Assembly: GCF_036325985.1 (NCBI RefSeq)
Contig: NZ_JAUHLI010000025.1
Coordinates: 1 to 26,925 of the forward strand
DNA: 26,925 nt
Reading direction: 5' to 3'
From: Alkalimonas cellulosilytica
GTDB taxonomy: Bacteria; Pseudomonadota; Gammaproteobacteria; Enterobacterales; Alteromonadaceae
Shown here: positions 1-7,437 of the stretch, in pieces
Layout of the letters: every line of letters starts with the position of its first letter
How positions within the stretch are numbered: position 1 is the stretch's first letter
Program-made: the position numbers and the translations under genes
Notes under the pieces: model-generated
Database searches by the model: none
What the model saw: the letters and a program-made list of their open reading frames with translations, nothing else
What the model was told of the DNA's origin: nothing

Positions 1-26
1 CAAACCCATGCCGGGGCATGGGTTTG
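1..26 (-). terminator. Perfect palindrome after the bkd operon, probable terminator
   Basis: The first 26 bases form a perfect inverted repeat: CAAACCCATGCC and its complement around a 2-base centre (realistically a shorter stem with a 4-6 base loop). It begins 22 bases past the stop codon of the E2 gene, where a rho-independent terminator of this operon would sit. The bases that would hold the U-tract lie outside the window, so terminator is an inference from position and stem strength. Confidence 0.6.
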
Positions 27-48
27 TCTGGAACAGTCACGCAGAGTG

Positions 49-1608
49 TTACTTCATCGCCACCAGCATCGCCGCTGGTTGCTCCAGGTACTGTTTCCAC
101 AGGTTGCAGAAACGGGCAATGGTACCACCGTCAATCACCCGGTGATCGCCCGACCAGCTGATTTGCATCAGTTGCCGTGCTTCGACCTCACCTTTGGCAT
201 TAAAGCGCGGTAAGGTCTGCACCTTGCCAAGCGCCACAATCGCCACTTCAGGCTTATTGATGATGGGCGTTGCCACCGTGCCACCAATGGCGCCGATGTT
301 GGAGATGCTGATAGTGCCACCTTTGAGCTGATCCGGGCTCACCCGCCCTGCACGGGCCTGATCGGTCAGCTCAGTCAGCTCTTTGGCAATATCGACAATG
401 GACTTTTGCTCGCAGTGCTTGATGTTCGGTACCAGCAAGCCAACTTTCGAATCCACTGCCACGCCAATATTGTGTGCGGCTTTGTAGATTAGCTCGCTGC
501 AATCGGCATTGACCTGACTGTTCAGAATTGGGAACTGCTGAATGGCCATCGACAAGGCTTTCATAAAGAACGGCATCATGGTCAGCTTCACGCCCTGCTC
601 ACGGTACTGATCTTTCAGCTGGTTGCGCAATGCGCTCAGCTCGGTCAAATCAATCTCATCGCAGTAGGTAAAGTGTGGAATGCTGCTGACCGACTCCATC
701 ATCTGCCGGGCCATCGCCGCTTTGACACCTTTAATCGGCTCGACTCTGTCTTCTGCTGCAGCTGTTGCCACAACGGTGCTGCTGGCTTTAGCCGGTGCAG
801 CAGCTTTGCTGGAGCTGGACGCAGTGGTTTTGCCATCGGCAAAGGCGCGCACATCCTCTTTAAACACCCGGCCTTTATCGCCAGAGCCTGGCACCTTGCT
901 GATATCCACATCCAGCTCGCGGGCCAAACGCCGTACTGCCGGGCTGGCTACCGCTTTACCTGGGCGCAGCTCGGCTTGTTGCGTTTCGCTGCTTTGCACA
1001 GGGCAACTGGCTTTGGCAGTTGCACTCGCTGCGGGCTTAGCACTGGTCGCTGCCACAGAGCCGGCGATACGCATGCCAAACAACGGCTGATGCACCTTAG
1101 CAATATCGCCTTTTTGGTAATACAGCTTGGTGACGGTGCCGGAGTATTTGGCCGGAATTTGCACCAGGGCTTTGTCGGTCATCACATCGCAGACCGGCTG
1201 ATCTTCTTCGATGTTATCGCCTTCGGCTACCAGCCATTCGACAATCTCACATTCCACAATGCCTTCGCCAATATCCGGCAGGATAAAGTCTTCTTCGGCT
1301 TCCGCCTGGCTGCTGGCTGGTGCTGCGCCGGCAGCTGGCTCAGTGGCTTTGGCATCAGCAGCACCATCGCTGGCCAGTTCCATTTCAAACAAGGGGCCAT
1401 GTACCTTGGCAATATCGCCCTTTTGGTAGTATAGCTTCGAGACCACACCATCATGCACTGCTGGAATTTGCACCAGCGCTTTGTCGGTCATCACATCACA
1501 AACCGGCTGATCTTCTTGGATGGTATCGCCTTCGGCAACCAGCCATTCGACAATTTCACACTCAACAATGCCTTCGCCAATATCTGGCAGAATAAAATCT
1601 TTTTTCAT
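49..1608 (-). CDS. bkdB: Branched-chain 2-oxoacid dehydrogenase E2 (dihydrolipoyl acyltransferase) with two lipoyl domains
   Basis: E2 core of the branched-chain keto acid dehydrogenase complex; it moves the acyl group from E1-bound thiamine diphosphate through lipoyl-lysine to CoA in the cytoplasm. 519 residues. Lipoyl domain 1 covers about 4-77 (lipoyl Lys43 in DVMTDKALVQIPA) and domain 2 about 107-180 (Lys146 in the same motif), each followed by an Ala/Pro-rich linker. The peripheral subunit-binding domain is about 220-256 (ASPAVRRLAREL...), and the catalytic acyltransferase domain about 285-519, with the HxxxD active site at His489 and Asp493 (SWSGDHRVIDGG). It is last in the operon, 11 bases after E1 beta, with GAGGG before ATG. 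Branched-chain rather than pyruvate specificity is inferred from the heterodimeric E1 genes and their sequences. Oddity: many bacterial BCKDH E2 proteins have one lipoyl domain; here there are two nearly identical copies. Confidence 0.93.
   Translation of the reverse strand: MKKDFILPDIGEGIVECEIVEWLVAEGDTIQEDQPVCDVMTDKALVQIPAVHDGVVSKLYYQKGDIAKVHGPLFEMELASDGAADAKATEPAAGAAPASSQAEAEEDFILPDIGEGIVECEIVEWLVAEGDNIEEDQPVCDVMTDKALVQIPAKYSGTVTKLYYQKGDIAKVHQPLFGMRIAGSVAATSAKPAASATAKASCPVQSSETQQAELRPGKAVASPAVRRLARELDVDISKVPGSGDKGRVFKEDVRAFADGKTTASSSSKAAAPAKASSTVVATAAAEDRVEPIKGVKAAMARQMMESVSSIPHFTYCDEIDLTELSALRNQLKDQYREQGVKLTMMPFFMKALSMAIQQFPILNSQVNADCSELIYKAAHNIGVAVDSKVGLLVPNIKHCEQKSIVDIAKELTELTDQARAGRVSPDQLKGGTISISNIGAIGGTVATPIINKPEVAIVALGKVQTLPRFNAKGEVEARQLMQISWSGDHRVIDGGTIARFCNLWKQYLEQPAAMLVAMK
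1069..1599 (-). repeat. Intragenic tandem duplication encoding the two lipoyl domains
   Basis: Segments 1378-1599 and 1069-1290, offset by 309 bases, encode 74-residue lipoyl domains that differ at only about 9 positions by eye. The first 23 residues of the two are identical. The DNA is also very similar, including many synonymous positions; for example the stretches around 1158-1290 and 1467-1599 read almost base for base alike. This points to a recent duplication or ongoing gene conversion within the gene. Confidence 0.85.
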
Positions 1609-1619
1609 GCTGCCCTCAC

Positions 1620-2600
1620 TTAGAAGCTCATTGAACGCACAATGGCTTCGTAGGTTTTCAGATGATCGGCGACGTATTCTTTTTCCAGCGCCAGTGGGTA
1701 CGGAGCATCCAGACCACAGACCCGCTCAATCGGGCTTTCCAAATGCAAAAAGCACTCTTTTTGGATGGTAGCGGCAATTTCACCGGCAAAACCACCGGTC
1801 AGTGGCGCTTCGTGGTTGATCACAAGGCGGCCGGTTTTTAGCACCGAATTGGCAACCGTCTCAATATCCCATGGCAAAATGCTGCGCAAATCAATGATCT
1901 CACAGAAAGTACCATCTTTTTCTTTCGCCATATCGGCCGCTTTTTGCACGATTTCCATCTGCGCGCCCCAGGCCAGTAAGGTCAAATCGCTGCCCTCTTG
2001 CACCACTTCGGCTTTGCCAATGGGTAGCTCGTAGTAGTCTTCTGGTACTTCACCCACAGCGGCACGGTACAAGCGTTTAGGTTCGAAGAAGATGACCGGA
2101 TCCGGGCTGTTAATGGCAGCCAACAGCAAGCCTTTAGCTTGATACGGATCGCGCGGTACCACCACCTGCAATCCCGGCGTATGGGCAAAATAGGCTTCAG
2201 GCGACTGGCTGTGGTAATGACCACCGGCAATGCCGCCGCCATAAGGGGTACGGAACACCAGGCCACCGACATTGAACTCATTGCCGGAGCGGTAGCGGAA
2301 TTTGGCGGTTTCGTTGACGATCTGATCAAAGGCCGGAAAAATGTAGTCGGCAAACTGGATTTCCGCCACCGGTTTCATGCCCTGAGCCGCCATGCCGTTG
2401 GCAAAGCCAGCAATGCCCTGCTCGGTCAGCGGAGTGTTGAAACAACGATCACGGCCGTACTTTTCCTGCAGCTTGCTGGTGGCGCGAAAAACACCACCAA
2501 AGTGGCCGACGTCTTCGCCAAAACAGACGACGCTGTCGTCCTTTTCCATCGCCAAATCCAGCGCATTGTTAATGGCCTGCAATAGATTCATTTTTGCCAT
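1620..2600 (-). CDS. bkdA2: Branched-chain 2-oxoacid dehydrogenase E1 component, beta subunit
   Basis: Beta subunit of the thiamine diphosphate-dependent E1 decarboxylase, which pairs with the alpha subunit encoded just upstream. 326 residues, the usual length. Family sequences visible: the N-terminal MNLLQAINNALDLAM segment, GEDVGHFGGVFRAT, FNTPLTEQGIAGFANGMAA, the FADYIFPAFDQIVNE segment, and a C-terminal transketolase-like domain with INHEAPLTGGFAGEIAA. I place the start at the ATG at 2600 rather than the GTG one codon upstream: the upstream stop TGA shares its A with this ATG (TGATG), and GGGGAGAA lies at a suitable distance. The one-base overlap implies translational coupling of alpha and beta at equal dosage. 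Confidence 0.92.
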   Translation of the reverse strand: MAKMNLLQAINNALDLAMEKDDSVVCFGEDVGHFGGVFRATSKLQEKYGRDRCFNTPLTEQGIAGFANGMAAQGMKPVAEIQFADYIFPAFDQIVNETAKFRYRSGNEFNVGGLVFRTPYGGGIAGGHYHSQSPEAYFAHTPGLQVVVPRDPYQAKGLLLAAINSPDPVIFFEPKRLYRAAVGEVPEDYYELPIGKAEVVQEGSDLTLLAWGAQMEIVQKAADMAKEKDGTFCEIIDLRSILPWDIETVANSVLKTGRLVINHEAPLTGGFAGEIAATIQKECFLHLESPIERVCGLDAPYPLALEKEYVADHLKTYEAIVRSMSF

Positions 2601-3784
2601 CACTCGATTCTCCCCGCCGTCACCGGATAGGCATCCGGGTATTTTTTAATGTGCGCTTTTAACTCCTTCAGTTGTTGCTGCAACTGCACAGTGGGCTCGG
2701 CGTACACATCGGTGATCATGTGTTCAATACCAGGTTTAGCGACTTTTTCGGCTACTTTCAGTGCATCCAGAATTTCCTGACGCAAAACGCTGGTTTGCTC
2801 GGTATCGGCGGCTTCATCCAGCCAGCCTTTGTTGATCAACCACAAACGGAAACGACTGATGGGGTCGTTCTTGCGCCACAACTCTTCTTCTTCTTTCGAG
2901 CGATAGCCACTTGGATCGTCCGATGAGGAGTGCGCCGCCAGGCGGTAGGCCATCGACTCCAGCAAAATAGGCTCATTGCCAGCCAGTGCCTGCTCACGCG
3001 CCATCTTGGTGGCCTGATACACTGCCAGAATATCGGCACCATCCACCCGCATGGTTTTAATACCATAACCCACACCACGACAAGCAATGCCATCACCGAC
3101 AAACTGCTCATTGGCAGGGGTTGAAATGGCATAACCGTTGTTGCGGCAGAAAAACAGTGCCGGCGCCTTATGCACCGCTGCCATATTAAGACCAGCATGG
3201 AAATCACCTTCCGACGCAGCACCTTCACCAAAGTAGCACAGGGTGACATTTTTCAGGCCACGCAAGCGCTGAGCATAGGCATAGCCACTGGCCTGAGGAA
3301 TTTGGGTACCCAGCGGGGATGAGACCGTCATATAGTAAATATCTTTACTGCCGTAATGCACCGGCATCTGCCGGCCTTTACCCAGATCTTTTTCGTTGGA
3401 AAACAGCTGGTTCATAAACTGCTCCAACGAAAAGCCGCGGTAGCGCAAAGCACCCTGCTCACGGTATTGCGCCATGATCATGTCTTTATCATCCAGCGCC
3501 GCAGCGCTGCCAACGACAGCGGCCTCTTCGCCAAGACACTGCATGTAAAAGCTGATACGACCCTGGCGCTGGGCGGCTAACATCCGCTCATCCAGCACCC
3601 GGATAAATACCATGGTATCGTACATTTTTAAGGCGGTGGCTTTATCCAGCTCGGGCTCTTTGGCCCCTTCATACAAGGTACCATCGTCTTTGAGTAAGCG
3701 AAGCGTGGGAATACTTAACGCATGACCGCTGGTGAACTCTGCCGAATGCACCGTGGTAATGGTGGCGTTATTTGGGTTGGTCAT
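2600..3784 (-). CDS. bkdA1: Branched-chain 2-oxoacid dehydrogenase E1 component, alpha subunit
   Basis: Alpha subunit of E1, which decarboxylates the keto acids of valine, leucine and isoleucine with thiamine diphosphate. 394 residues. Visible: the YREQGALRYRGF segment, the TPP/Mg motif GEGAASEGDFHAGLN ending in CRNNGYAIST, and the loop AHSSSDDPSGYRSKEE, which closely resembles the regulatory loop of mitochondrial BCKDH E1 alpha; this loop is the main reason for calling it branched-chain rather than pyruvate specific. It is first in the operon. The start at ATG 3784 has a modest AAGAGAAA ribosome site. The 380-base region upstream carries LiuR-like palindromes. E3 (lipoamide dehydrogenase) is not in the window and is presumably shared with other complexes. 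Confidence 0.92.
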   Translation of the reverse strand: MTNPNNATITTVHSAEFTSGHALSIPTLRLLKDDGTLYEGAKEPELDKATALKMYDTMVFIRVLDERMLAAQRQGRISFYMQCLGEEAAVVGSAAALDDKDMIMAQYREQGALRYRGFSLEQFMNQLFSNEKDLGKGRQMPVHYGSKDIYYMTVSSPLGTQIPQASGYAYAQRLRGLKNVTLCYFGEGAASEGDFHAGLNMAAVHKAPALFFCRNNGYAISTPANEQFVGDGIACRGVGYGIKTMRVDGADILAVYQATKMAREQALAGNEPILLESMAYRLAAHSSSDDPSGYRSKEEEELWRKNDPISRFRLWLINKGWLDEAADTEQTSVLRQEILDALKVAEKVAKPGIEHMITDVYAEPTVQLQQQLKELKAHIKKYPDAYPVTAGRIE

Positions 3785-3815
3785 AGGGTTTCTCTTGGTT
3801 GTTTACTCCAGCCGG

Positions 3816-3833
3816 CTTTACGTAGACGTAAAG
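3816..3833. promoter_or_regulatory. LiuR-like operator upstream of bkdA1
   Basis: CTTTACGTAGACGTAAAG is a palindrome with 7-base arms around TAGA. It matches the TTTACGTnnACGTAAA pattern I know for LiuR, the MerR-family regulator of leucine/isovalerate and branched-chain acid degradation in gammaproteobacteria. It lies 32 bases upstream of the bkdA1 start and downstream of the likely -10 element, a good position for repression. No liuR gene is in the window; the link is by motif only. Confidence 0.6.
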
Positions 3834-3867
3834 CAAAGCCCGAGGTTGAACATGCTAAGCAAGCTCC

Positions 3868-3920
3868 AGTATAGCTACGAACCGTCTAGCCACTCACAAT
3901 GAAGCGGCTAAAGTATAGCT
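3868..3920 (-). promoter_or_regulatory. Repeated AGTATAGCT, candidate bkd promoter elements
   Basis: The 9-base word AGTATAGCT occurs at 3868-3876 and 3912-3920, 44 bases apart. Read on the minus strand each gives TATACT, a good sigma-70 -10 hexamer directed at bkdA1, but neither has a convincing -35 at 16-18 bases. They could be activator-dependent promoters. Confidence 0.35.
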
Positions 3921-3998
3921 GCACAGGCCTGCTCTTCCCCATTTCGTCTGTTACTTTAGCAACAGATCACTGTTATGGTTGTTATTGTCGACGCCAAC

Positions 3999-4014
3999 TT
4001 TACCTTTACGTAAA
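3999..4014. promoter_or_regulatory. Second, imperfect LiuR-like operator
   Basis: TTTACCTTTACGTAAA differs from the TTTACGTnnACGTAAA pattern at one fixed base (C for G at position 6). It lies about 180 bases upstream of the first site. Two sites flanking a promoter would allow cooperative binding or looping; that is inference. Confidence 0.4.
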
Positions 4015-4117
4015 CTGCATTGCAACTCCGGCCAGCGCCTTTTCTGTGGCAAACAACGGATTCAGTGTCAGTTTTGCTGTACTGTTTCTTGCACGTACAA
4101 ACCCGGTCCCTAGATAG

Positions 4118-4146
4118 CACAATGCCCGGTTTTACCGGGCATTGTG
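4118..4146. terminator. 13-base-pair hairpin between the bkd control region and astE
   Basis: CACAATGCCCGGT and its perfect complement are separated by TTT. The hairpin lies 19 bases past the astE stop codon, where a terminator would be expected, yet neither strand shows a clear U-tract after the stem (minus strand continues CTATCTAGGG). It may end transcription weakly or protect the 3' end of the astE message. Confidence 0.5.
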
Positions 4147-4164
4147 GCTTAAGTGGGGGCTTGC

Positions 4165-5202
4165 TTAGGCCAATTGCCCTTTGACCGAGCGCGGGATCAC
4201 CATCAGCATAGCGCGTTGGCCAACTGCCACTTTGGCATTGGGGAAAATCAGCGCTTCACCCTCTTGCTCGACCCGGTATTCAGTATCACCATCGGTCGCC
4301 AGCAAAGTACCCACCGGATAAGTAGTAAAGTTTTCCACGTCATCAGCAAAGTGCAGTTTAAAATCCTGTGTTTGTTTATGGATCGAGCGGTACACCTCGT
4401 ACAGATGAAAGTTGGCTTCATCAAAATCTTGGGTTTTAAGCGCTGCATCAGCCACTAAAGCACGCAAACTGGTGCGTACTTCGCTAAAACGGTTCATATC
4501 GTTTTGGCCAAAAGGCCGCACCTTGCCAAGCTCGATTGTAAAGGCATCGGCACCATGGGTATTGGAGGCATAATAACTAAAAGTCGAAGCTGCCGTTTGC
4601 ATCAACAGCACAGTACTGACACCACAGGCCTGTAAAAACTCCAGCTGATTTTTCTGCCAGGGCTTGCCGTGCAAAAACGGATACACCGCAAATTTCTCAA
4701 AGCGTGAGCCACGAATGGCGGTATGCAAATCGTACAGATAACGCTTGCGTGTACCTTTCGGTGCCTGTTGATAAAAACGCGTGACGTATTGCTCCAAAGC
4801 CAGTGCGCGCTTGCGTTCATCGTTTATCAGGCCAGCGCCTTTGCTGTGATGGCCGGAGAACAAACGATTCAGATTTTCTTCGACTTCACGCTTGCCGGCA
4901 TTAATCGCAGCCGGGTTGCCAATCAGCACCAGTGTACGCTGCTTGGGCGCTAGCTTTTGTCGCAGGACGTCTTGCACCAGCTCGGCACAAATCTCGATCG
5001 GCGCTGTTTCATTGCCATGCACACCACAAGACAGCACGATGTCTTTGTCACCGGCCGCAGCTGGCTCAAAACAAATCACGCCGGTATCCCATACTTGCAC
5101 GGTGACGCCATTATCCAGACGAAACTCACAAGGAGAAAGCCCTGCGGGGTGGTTCAGGGTATGGCGAAGAAAATCATCGTTTGGGATCCACTGCTGGCTC
5201 AT
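4165..5202 (-). CDS. astE: Succinylglutamate desuccinylase
   Basis: Last enzyme of the arginine succinyltransferase pathway; a zinc hydrolase that cleaves N-succinylglutamate to succinate and glutamate in the cytoplasm. 345 residues from the chosen start. Zinc-site residues of the AstE/AspA family are visible: His62 and Glu65 in SCGVHGNETAPIEI and His160 in YDLHTAIRGSRFEKF, with the likely catalytic Glu224 in FTIELGKVRPFG. An upstream in-frame start at 5277 would add 25 mostly hydrophobic residues, but ATG 5202 has AAGGAG nine bases before it and begins MSQQWIPNDD, so I use it. No other ast gene is adjacent. Its own extended -10 promoter lies at 5252-5257. Confidence 0.9.
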   Translation of the reverse strand: MSQQWIPNDDFLRHTLNHPAGLSPCEFRLDNGVTVQVWDTGVICFEPAAAGDKDIVLSCGVHGNETAPIEICAELVQDVLRQKLAPKQRTLVLIGNPAAINAGKREVEENLNRLFSGHHSKGAGLINDERKRALALEQYVTRFYQQAPKGTRKRYLYDLHTAIRGSRFEKFAVYPFLHGKPWQKNQLEFLQACGVSTVLLMQTAASTFSYYASNTHGADAFTIELGKVRPFGQNDMNRFSEVRTSLRALVADAALKTQDFDEANFHLYEVYRSIHKQTQDFKLHFADDVENFTTYPVGTLLATDGDTEYRVEQEGEALIFPNAKVAVGQRAMLMVIPRSVKGQLA

Positions 5203-5248
5203 ACCCAAAGGCTCCTTGCTAGTTAAAGATTTAATGAAGACACACGCT

Positions 5249-5257
5249 GTTACTATA
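5249..5257 (-). promoter_or_regulatory. Extended -10 promoter candidate for astE
   Basis: On the minus strand the sequence reads TGG directly before TATAGT (TATAGT at 5252-5257), which fits a TGn extended -10. CTGTTG 17 bases upstream is a poor -35. The predicted start of transcription is about 40-45 bases before the astE ATG. Confidence 0.45.
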
Positions 5258-5317
5258 CCAGCCAAGAGAAAAAACAACAGGCTTAGGCAACCGATTGCTG
5301 TTTGTTCAACCAGAGGT

Positions 5318-7099
5318 TTAGGGGTTTAGGCTTGGCTGCGGCTGCGACTTCGCTGCGGGTGTACCGGTAAAAAAGTGCACCTGATTACGGCCCCCCTGCT
5401 TGGCGCGGTACATCGCTTGATCGGCATCGGATAGCAACTGCTTTAGCTCATAGCCGGAGGTATCACTGGAGGTGACACCAAAACTAGCGGTCAGTAAAAA
5501 CTCATGGCCGGAGCGCTTGGTATCGATGTCTTCAATCGAGTCACGGCAGATCTCTGCCAGCATCAGTGCTTTATCGGCATGGCAGCCTGGCAGTAGAATG
5601 GCAAACTCTTCCCCGCCAAGTCGACCAAACACATCATCCAATCGCATAAAGTTACGGCAGCTTTGCACCACTTGCTGTAGTACCCAGTCGCCAGTAGCAT
5701 GGCCGAATTTGTCGTTAATTTGCTTGAAGTGATCAAGATCAAACAGAATGACCCCAACCGTCAGGCCCTGCTTTTTGCAATGCAGCAAGGACTTTTCCGC
5801 CAGCTTGTTAAAATGATAACGGTTGCTGATGCCGGTCAACTCATCGTTCTCGGCCATAAATTTAAAGCGGTGGCGCCCCATCAGGCCTTGGTAAGCGAAA
5901 AAACCCAGCACCAGCAGTAACAGTACAAACAAACCTAGCAAAAGCCGGGCATTCTGGGCTTCCTTGCTGAGCACTTGCTGCTGCAAATTCAAAAGGCTAT
6001 TTTCCATATTCAAGAACTCTATCTGCTGAGTTTTGGCCTGCATTACAGCCTTCGTTTCATGAAAACTGCGAATTCTTTCAGATTGCGCATCACGGTATTG
6101 TAATTGTGTCTGATGGAGTAGTTTGTGATAGTGCAATGCAGATTTGTAATCGTCTTGCCGCTCATACAACTGGAAGAGAATATTGTTGGCTATGACATGA
6201 GCTTCAAAATACTGGCTCGTATCCATTCTTGAAATGACTTCTAAAGCAGCCTGCTCTGCAGAGTCAAAATCACTGACCAAATAGTACACTTCCGCTTTTA
6301 ATGCCTGATAATAAACATGCAAAGGCTCATAGCTTAGCTGTTGAACATTTTTGTAGTACTCGTTCGTCATTTGCAGCGCGCGCTGAAAATCCTCAATATC
6401 TAGCAAGTAACGAATATAATAGTAATGTACTAGGCTCTCGAAAACCTGATCACCAGCCTGCTGACAACTGACAACTGCACGTGAATACATTTCATCAACG
6501 TATTCAACTTTCTTCAACCGGTAATAGGACTCTATCATCAGCTGCTTGGCCGGACATAAATCCCAACCCTGGCTACTCTGTTGTTGCGCTAGCATGGAGT
6601 AATGCAGAGCCTCTTCATACAGACCCGCATGATTGTACAACAAAGCCACAACCCTTAACGCATGCAAACGTGCTGTTGTATTTTTCGATTTTGGTACTTG
6701 CTGTGTGATCTCATCGGCTAAAACAAATGCCTCAGCAAAGCGGCCTTGAATTGTTAAAATATTCAATAAGGTGGACTGGGCTCGTAGCATTAACTCAGTA
6801 TCTACGGTCGCTTGCGGAATAGACTGAAGAATATGGATTGATTGCTCAAAATTACCAAGAAAGCCTTGCTCATAGCCAGTTAAGTACTTCAAGTAGACTT
6901 GTTGTTCAGCAGTTAGTCTATTTGATTGTTCTTTAATATCATGCAGGTAACGTTGAAACTCAGAAAAGTCAGAGCTTTTAATGCTATCTGCATACACGAG
7001 CATTTCTGACAAGTCCTTGGAGGCAGCCATCACACTAGGCTGCTGGCATACCATCAAAACAAGAAAAACAAGAAAGCTCTGTATAAACTTAACCAGCAT
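5318..7099 (-). CDS. Membrane diguanylate cyclase with periplasmic helical-repeat sensor (GGDEF)
   Basis: Predicted to make cyclic di-GMP from two GTP. 593 residues from ATG 7099: signal peptide about 1-26 (FIQSFLVFLVLMVCQQ...), a long all-helical TPR-like region about 35-335, a coiled coil about 340-380, one membrane segment about 385-405 (LLLGLFVLLLLVLGFFAY), then a cytoplasmic GGDEF domain about 418-578. The active-site loop is GGEEF (495-499), with an RLDD inhibitory-site motif five residues before it and FDLDHFKQINDKFGH upstream, so an active, feedback-inhibited cyclase is expected. What the sensor binds is not apparent. The start overlaps the 3' end of the precursor-like gene by 11 bases; a GTG at 7118 is an alternative start. 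The N-terminal half is AT-richer than the genes on either side. Confidence 0.88.
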   Translation of the reverse strand: MLVKFIQSFLVFLVLMVCQQPSVMAASKDLSEMLVYADSIKSSDFSEFQRYLHDIKEQSNRLTAEQQVYLKYLTGYEQGFLGNFEQSIHILQSIPQATVDTELMLRAQSTLLNILTIQGRFAEAFVLADEITQQVPKSKNTTARLHALRVVALLYNHAGLYEEALHYSMLAQQQSSQGWDLCPAKQLMIESYYRLKKVEYVDEMYSRAVVSCQQAGDQVFESLVHYYYIRYLLDIEDFQRALQMTNEYYKNVQQLSYEPLHVYYQALKAEVYYLVSDFDSAEQAALEVISRMDTSQYFEAHVIANNILFQLYERQDDYKSALHYHKLLHQTQLQYRDAQSERIRSFHETKAVMQAKTQQIEFLNMENSLLNLQQQVLSKEAQNARLLLGLFVLLLLVLGFFAYQGLMGRHRFKFMAENDELTGISNRYHFNKLAEKSLLHCKKQGLTVGVILFDLDHFKQINDKFGHATGDWVLQQVVQSCRNFMRLDDVFGRLGGEEFAILLPGCHADKALMLAEICRDSIEDIDTKRSGHEFLLTASFGVTSSDTSGYELKQLLSDADQAMYRAKQGGRNQVHFFTGTPAAKSQPQPSLNP

Positions 7100-7400
7100 G
7101 CCGAAGTTTATCACCAGCACTTTTCAGCTGAGCCTGCTTTTGGTGCTTATTATCCTCATCCTCTTCATCATCCTTTTCCTTATCCTCTTGATCAGGATCT
7201 TCGGCTGGATGAAGCCCACATACCACTTGAGCACGTACCTGCAAAATCTGGTTTAACTGCTCAACATTGCCATGATTCAATGCTTGCTGAACCTCCAAAG
7301 GTAGCTCCAGCATTTCAGAATCAAGACTTAGCTTCTTCCTTTCTTTTTCAAAGGCGGTGGTCTGCCCCATCTTTTCCAGAATATTAATAATACTAGTCAT
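7089..7400 (-). CDS. Split-borosin precursor-like protein: helical leader, short hydrophobic segment, acidic tail
   Basis: 103 residues from ATG 7400 (GTGAGAA upstream; a GTG at 7448 would add 16 residues but has no ribosome site). Residues 3-54 look like the borosin binding domain of SonA-type precursors: IINILEKMGQTTAFEKE, then an ALNHGNVEQLNQIL helix, matching in order and spacing the LGQDAQL... and ..GDMEKLK.. pattern I recall for SonA. Next comes a short hydrophobic stretch VVCGLHPA (59-66), the position where SonA-type cores are methylated. Residues 67-83 are 13/17 Asp or Glu, then a mixed basic tail to Gly103. The methyltransferase gene lies 181 bases upstream on the same strand; the diguanylate cyclase gene overlaps its end by 11 bases. 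Family comparison is from memory; core position is inference. Confidence 0.75.
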   Translation of the reverse strand: MTSIINILEKMGQTTAFEKERKKLSLDSEMLELPLEVQQALNHGNVEQLNQILQVRAQVVCGLHPAEDPDQEDKEKDDEEDEDNKHQKQAQLKSAGDKLRHAG

Positions 7401-7420
7401 TAAATTCTCACTTTTTATTT

Positions 7421-7437
7421 CTGCCTCATTATGGCAG
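7421..7437 (-). promoter_or_regulatory. Small hairpin upstream of the precursor ribosome site
   Basis: CTGCC and GGCAG form a 5-base-pair stem with a 7-base loop, 20 bases before the precursor start. It has no U-tract after it. It could separate precursor expression from the methyltransferase message, for example as an RNA processing or stability element. Weak evidence. Confidence 0.25.

Larger units (their letters stand above)
3785..4164. other. Gene-free control region between astE and the bkd operon
   Basis: These 380 bases hold no convincing gene. They contain two 16-base LiuR-like palindromes (3817-3832 and 3999-4014), two copies of AGTATAGCT (3868-3876 and 3912-3920, read as TATACT -10-like elements on the minus strand), and a long hairpin near astE (4118-4146). 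A 72-codon plus-strand frame at 3899-4117 lacks a ribosome site and any protein-like pattern. Confidence 0.7.

Noticed and set aside
673..1434. Long plus-strand open frame of 253 codons opposite the E2 gene
   Set aside because: It lies antisense to the well-conserved bkdB, its product has no recognisable pattern, and no ribosome site precedes it. The Ala-rich linker codons explain its openness.
3899..4117. 72-codon plus-strand frame in the bkd control region
   Set aside because: No Shine-Dalgarno, random-looking product, and it crosses the operator-like palindrome at 3999-4014.
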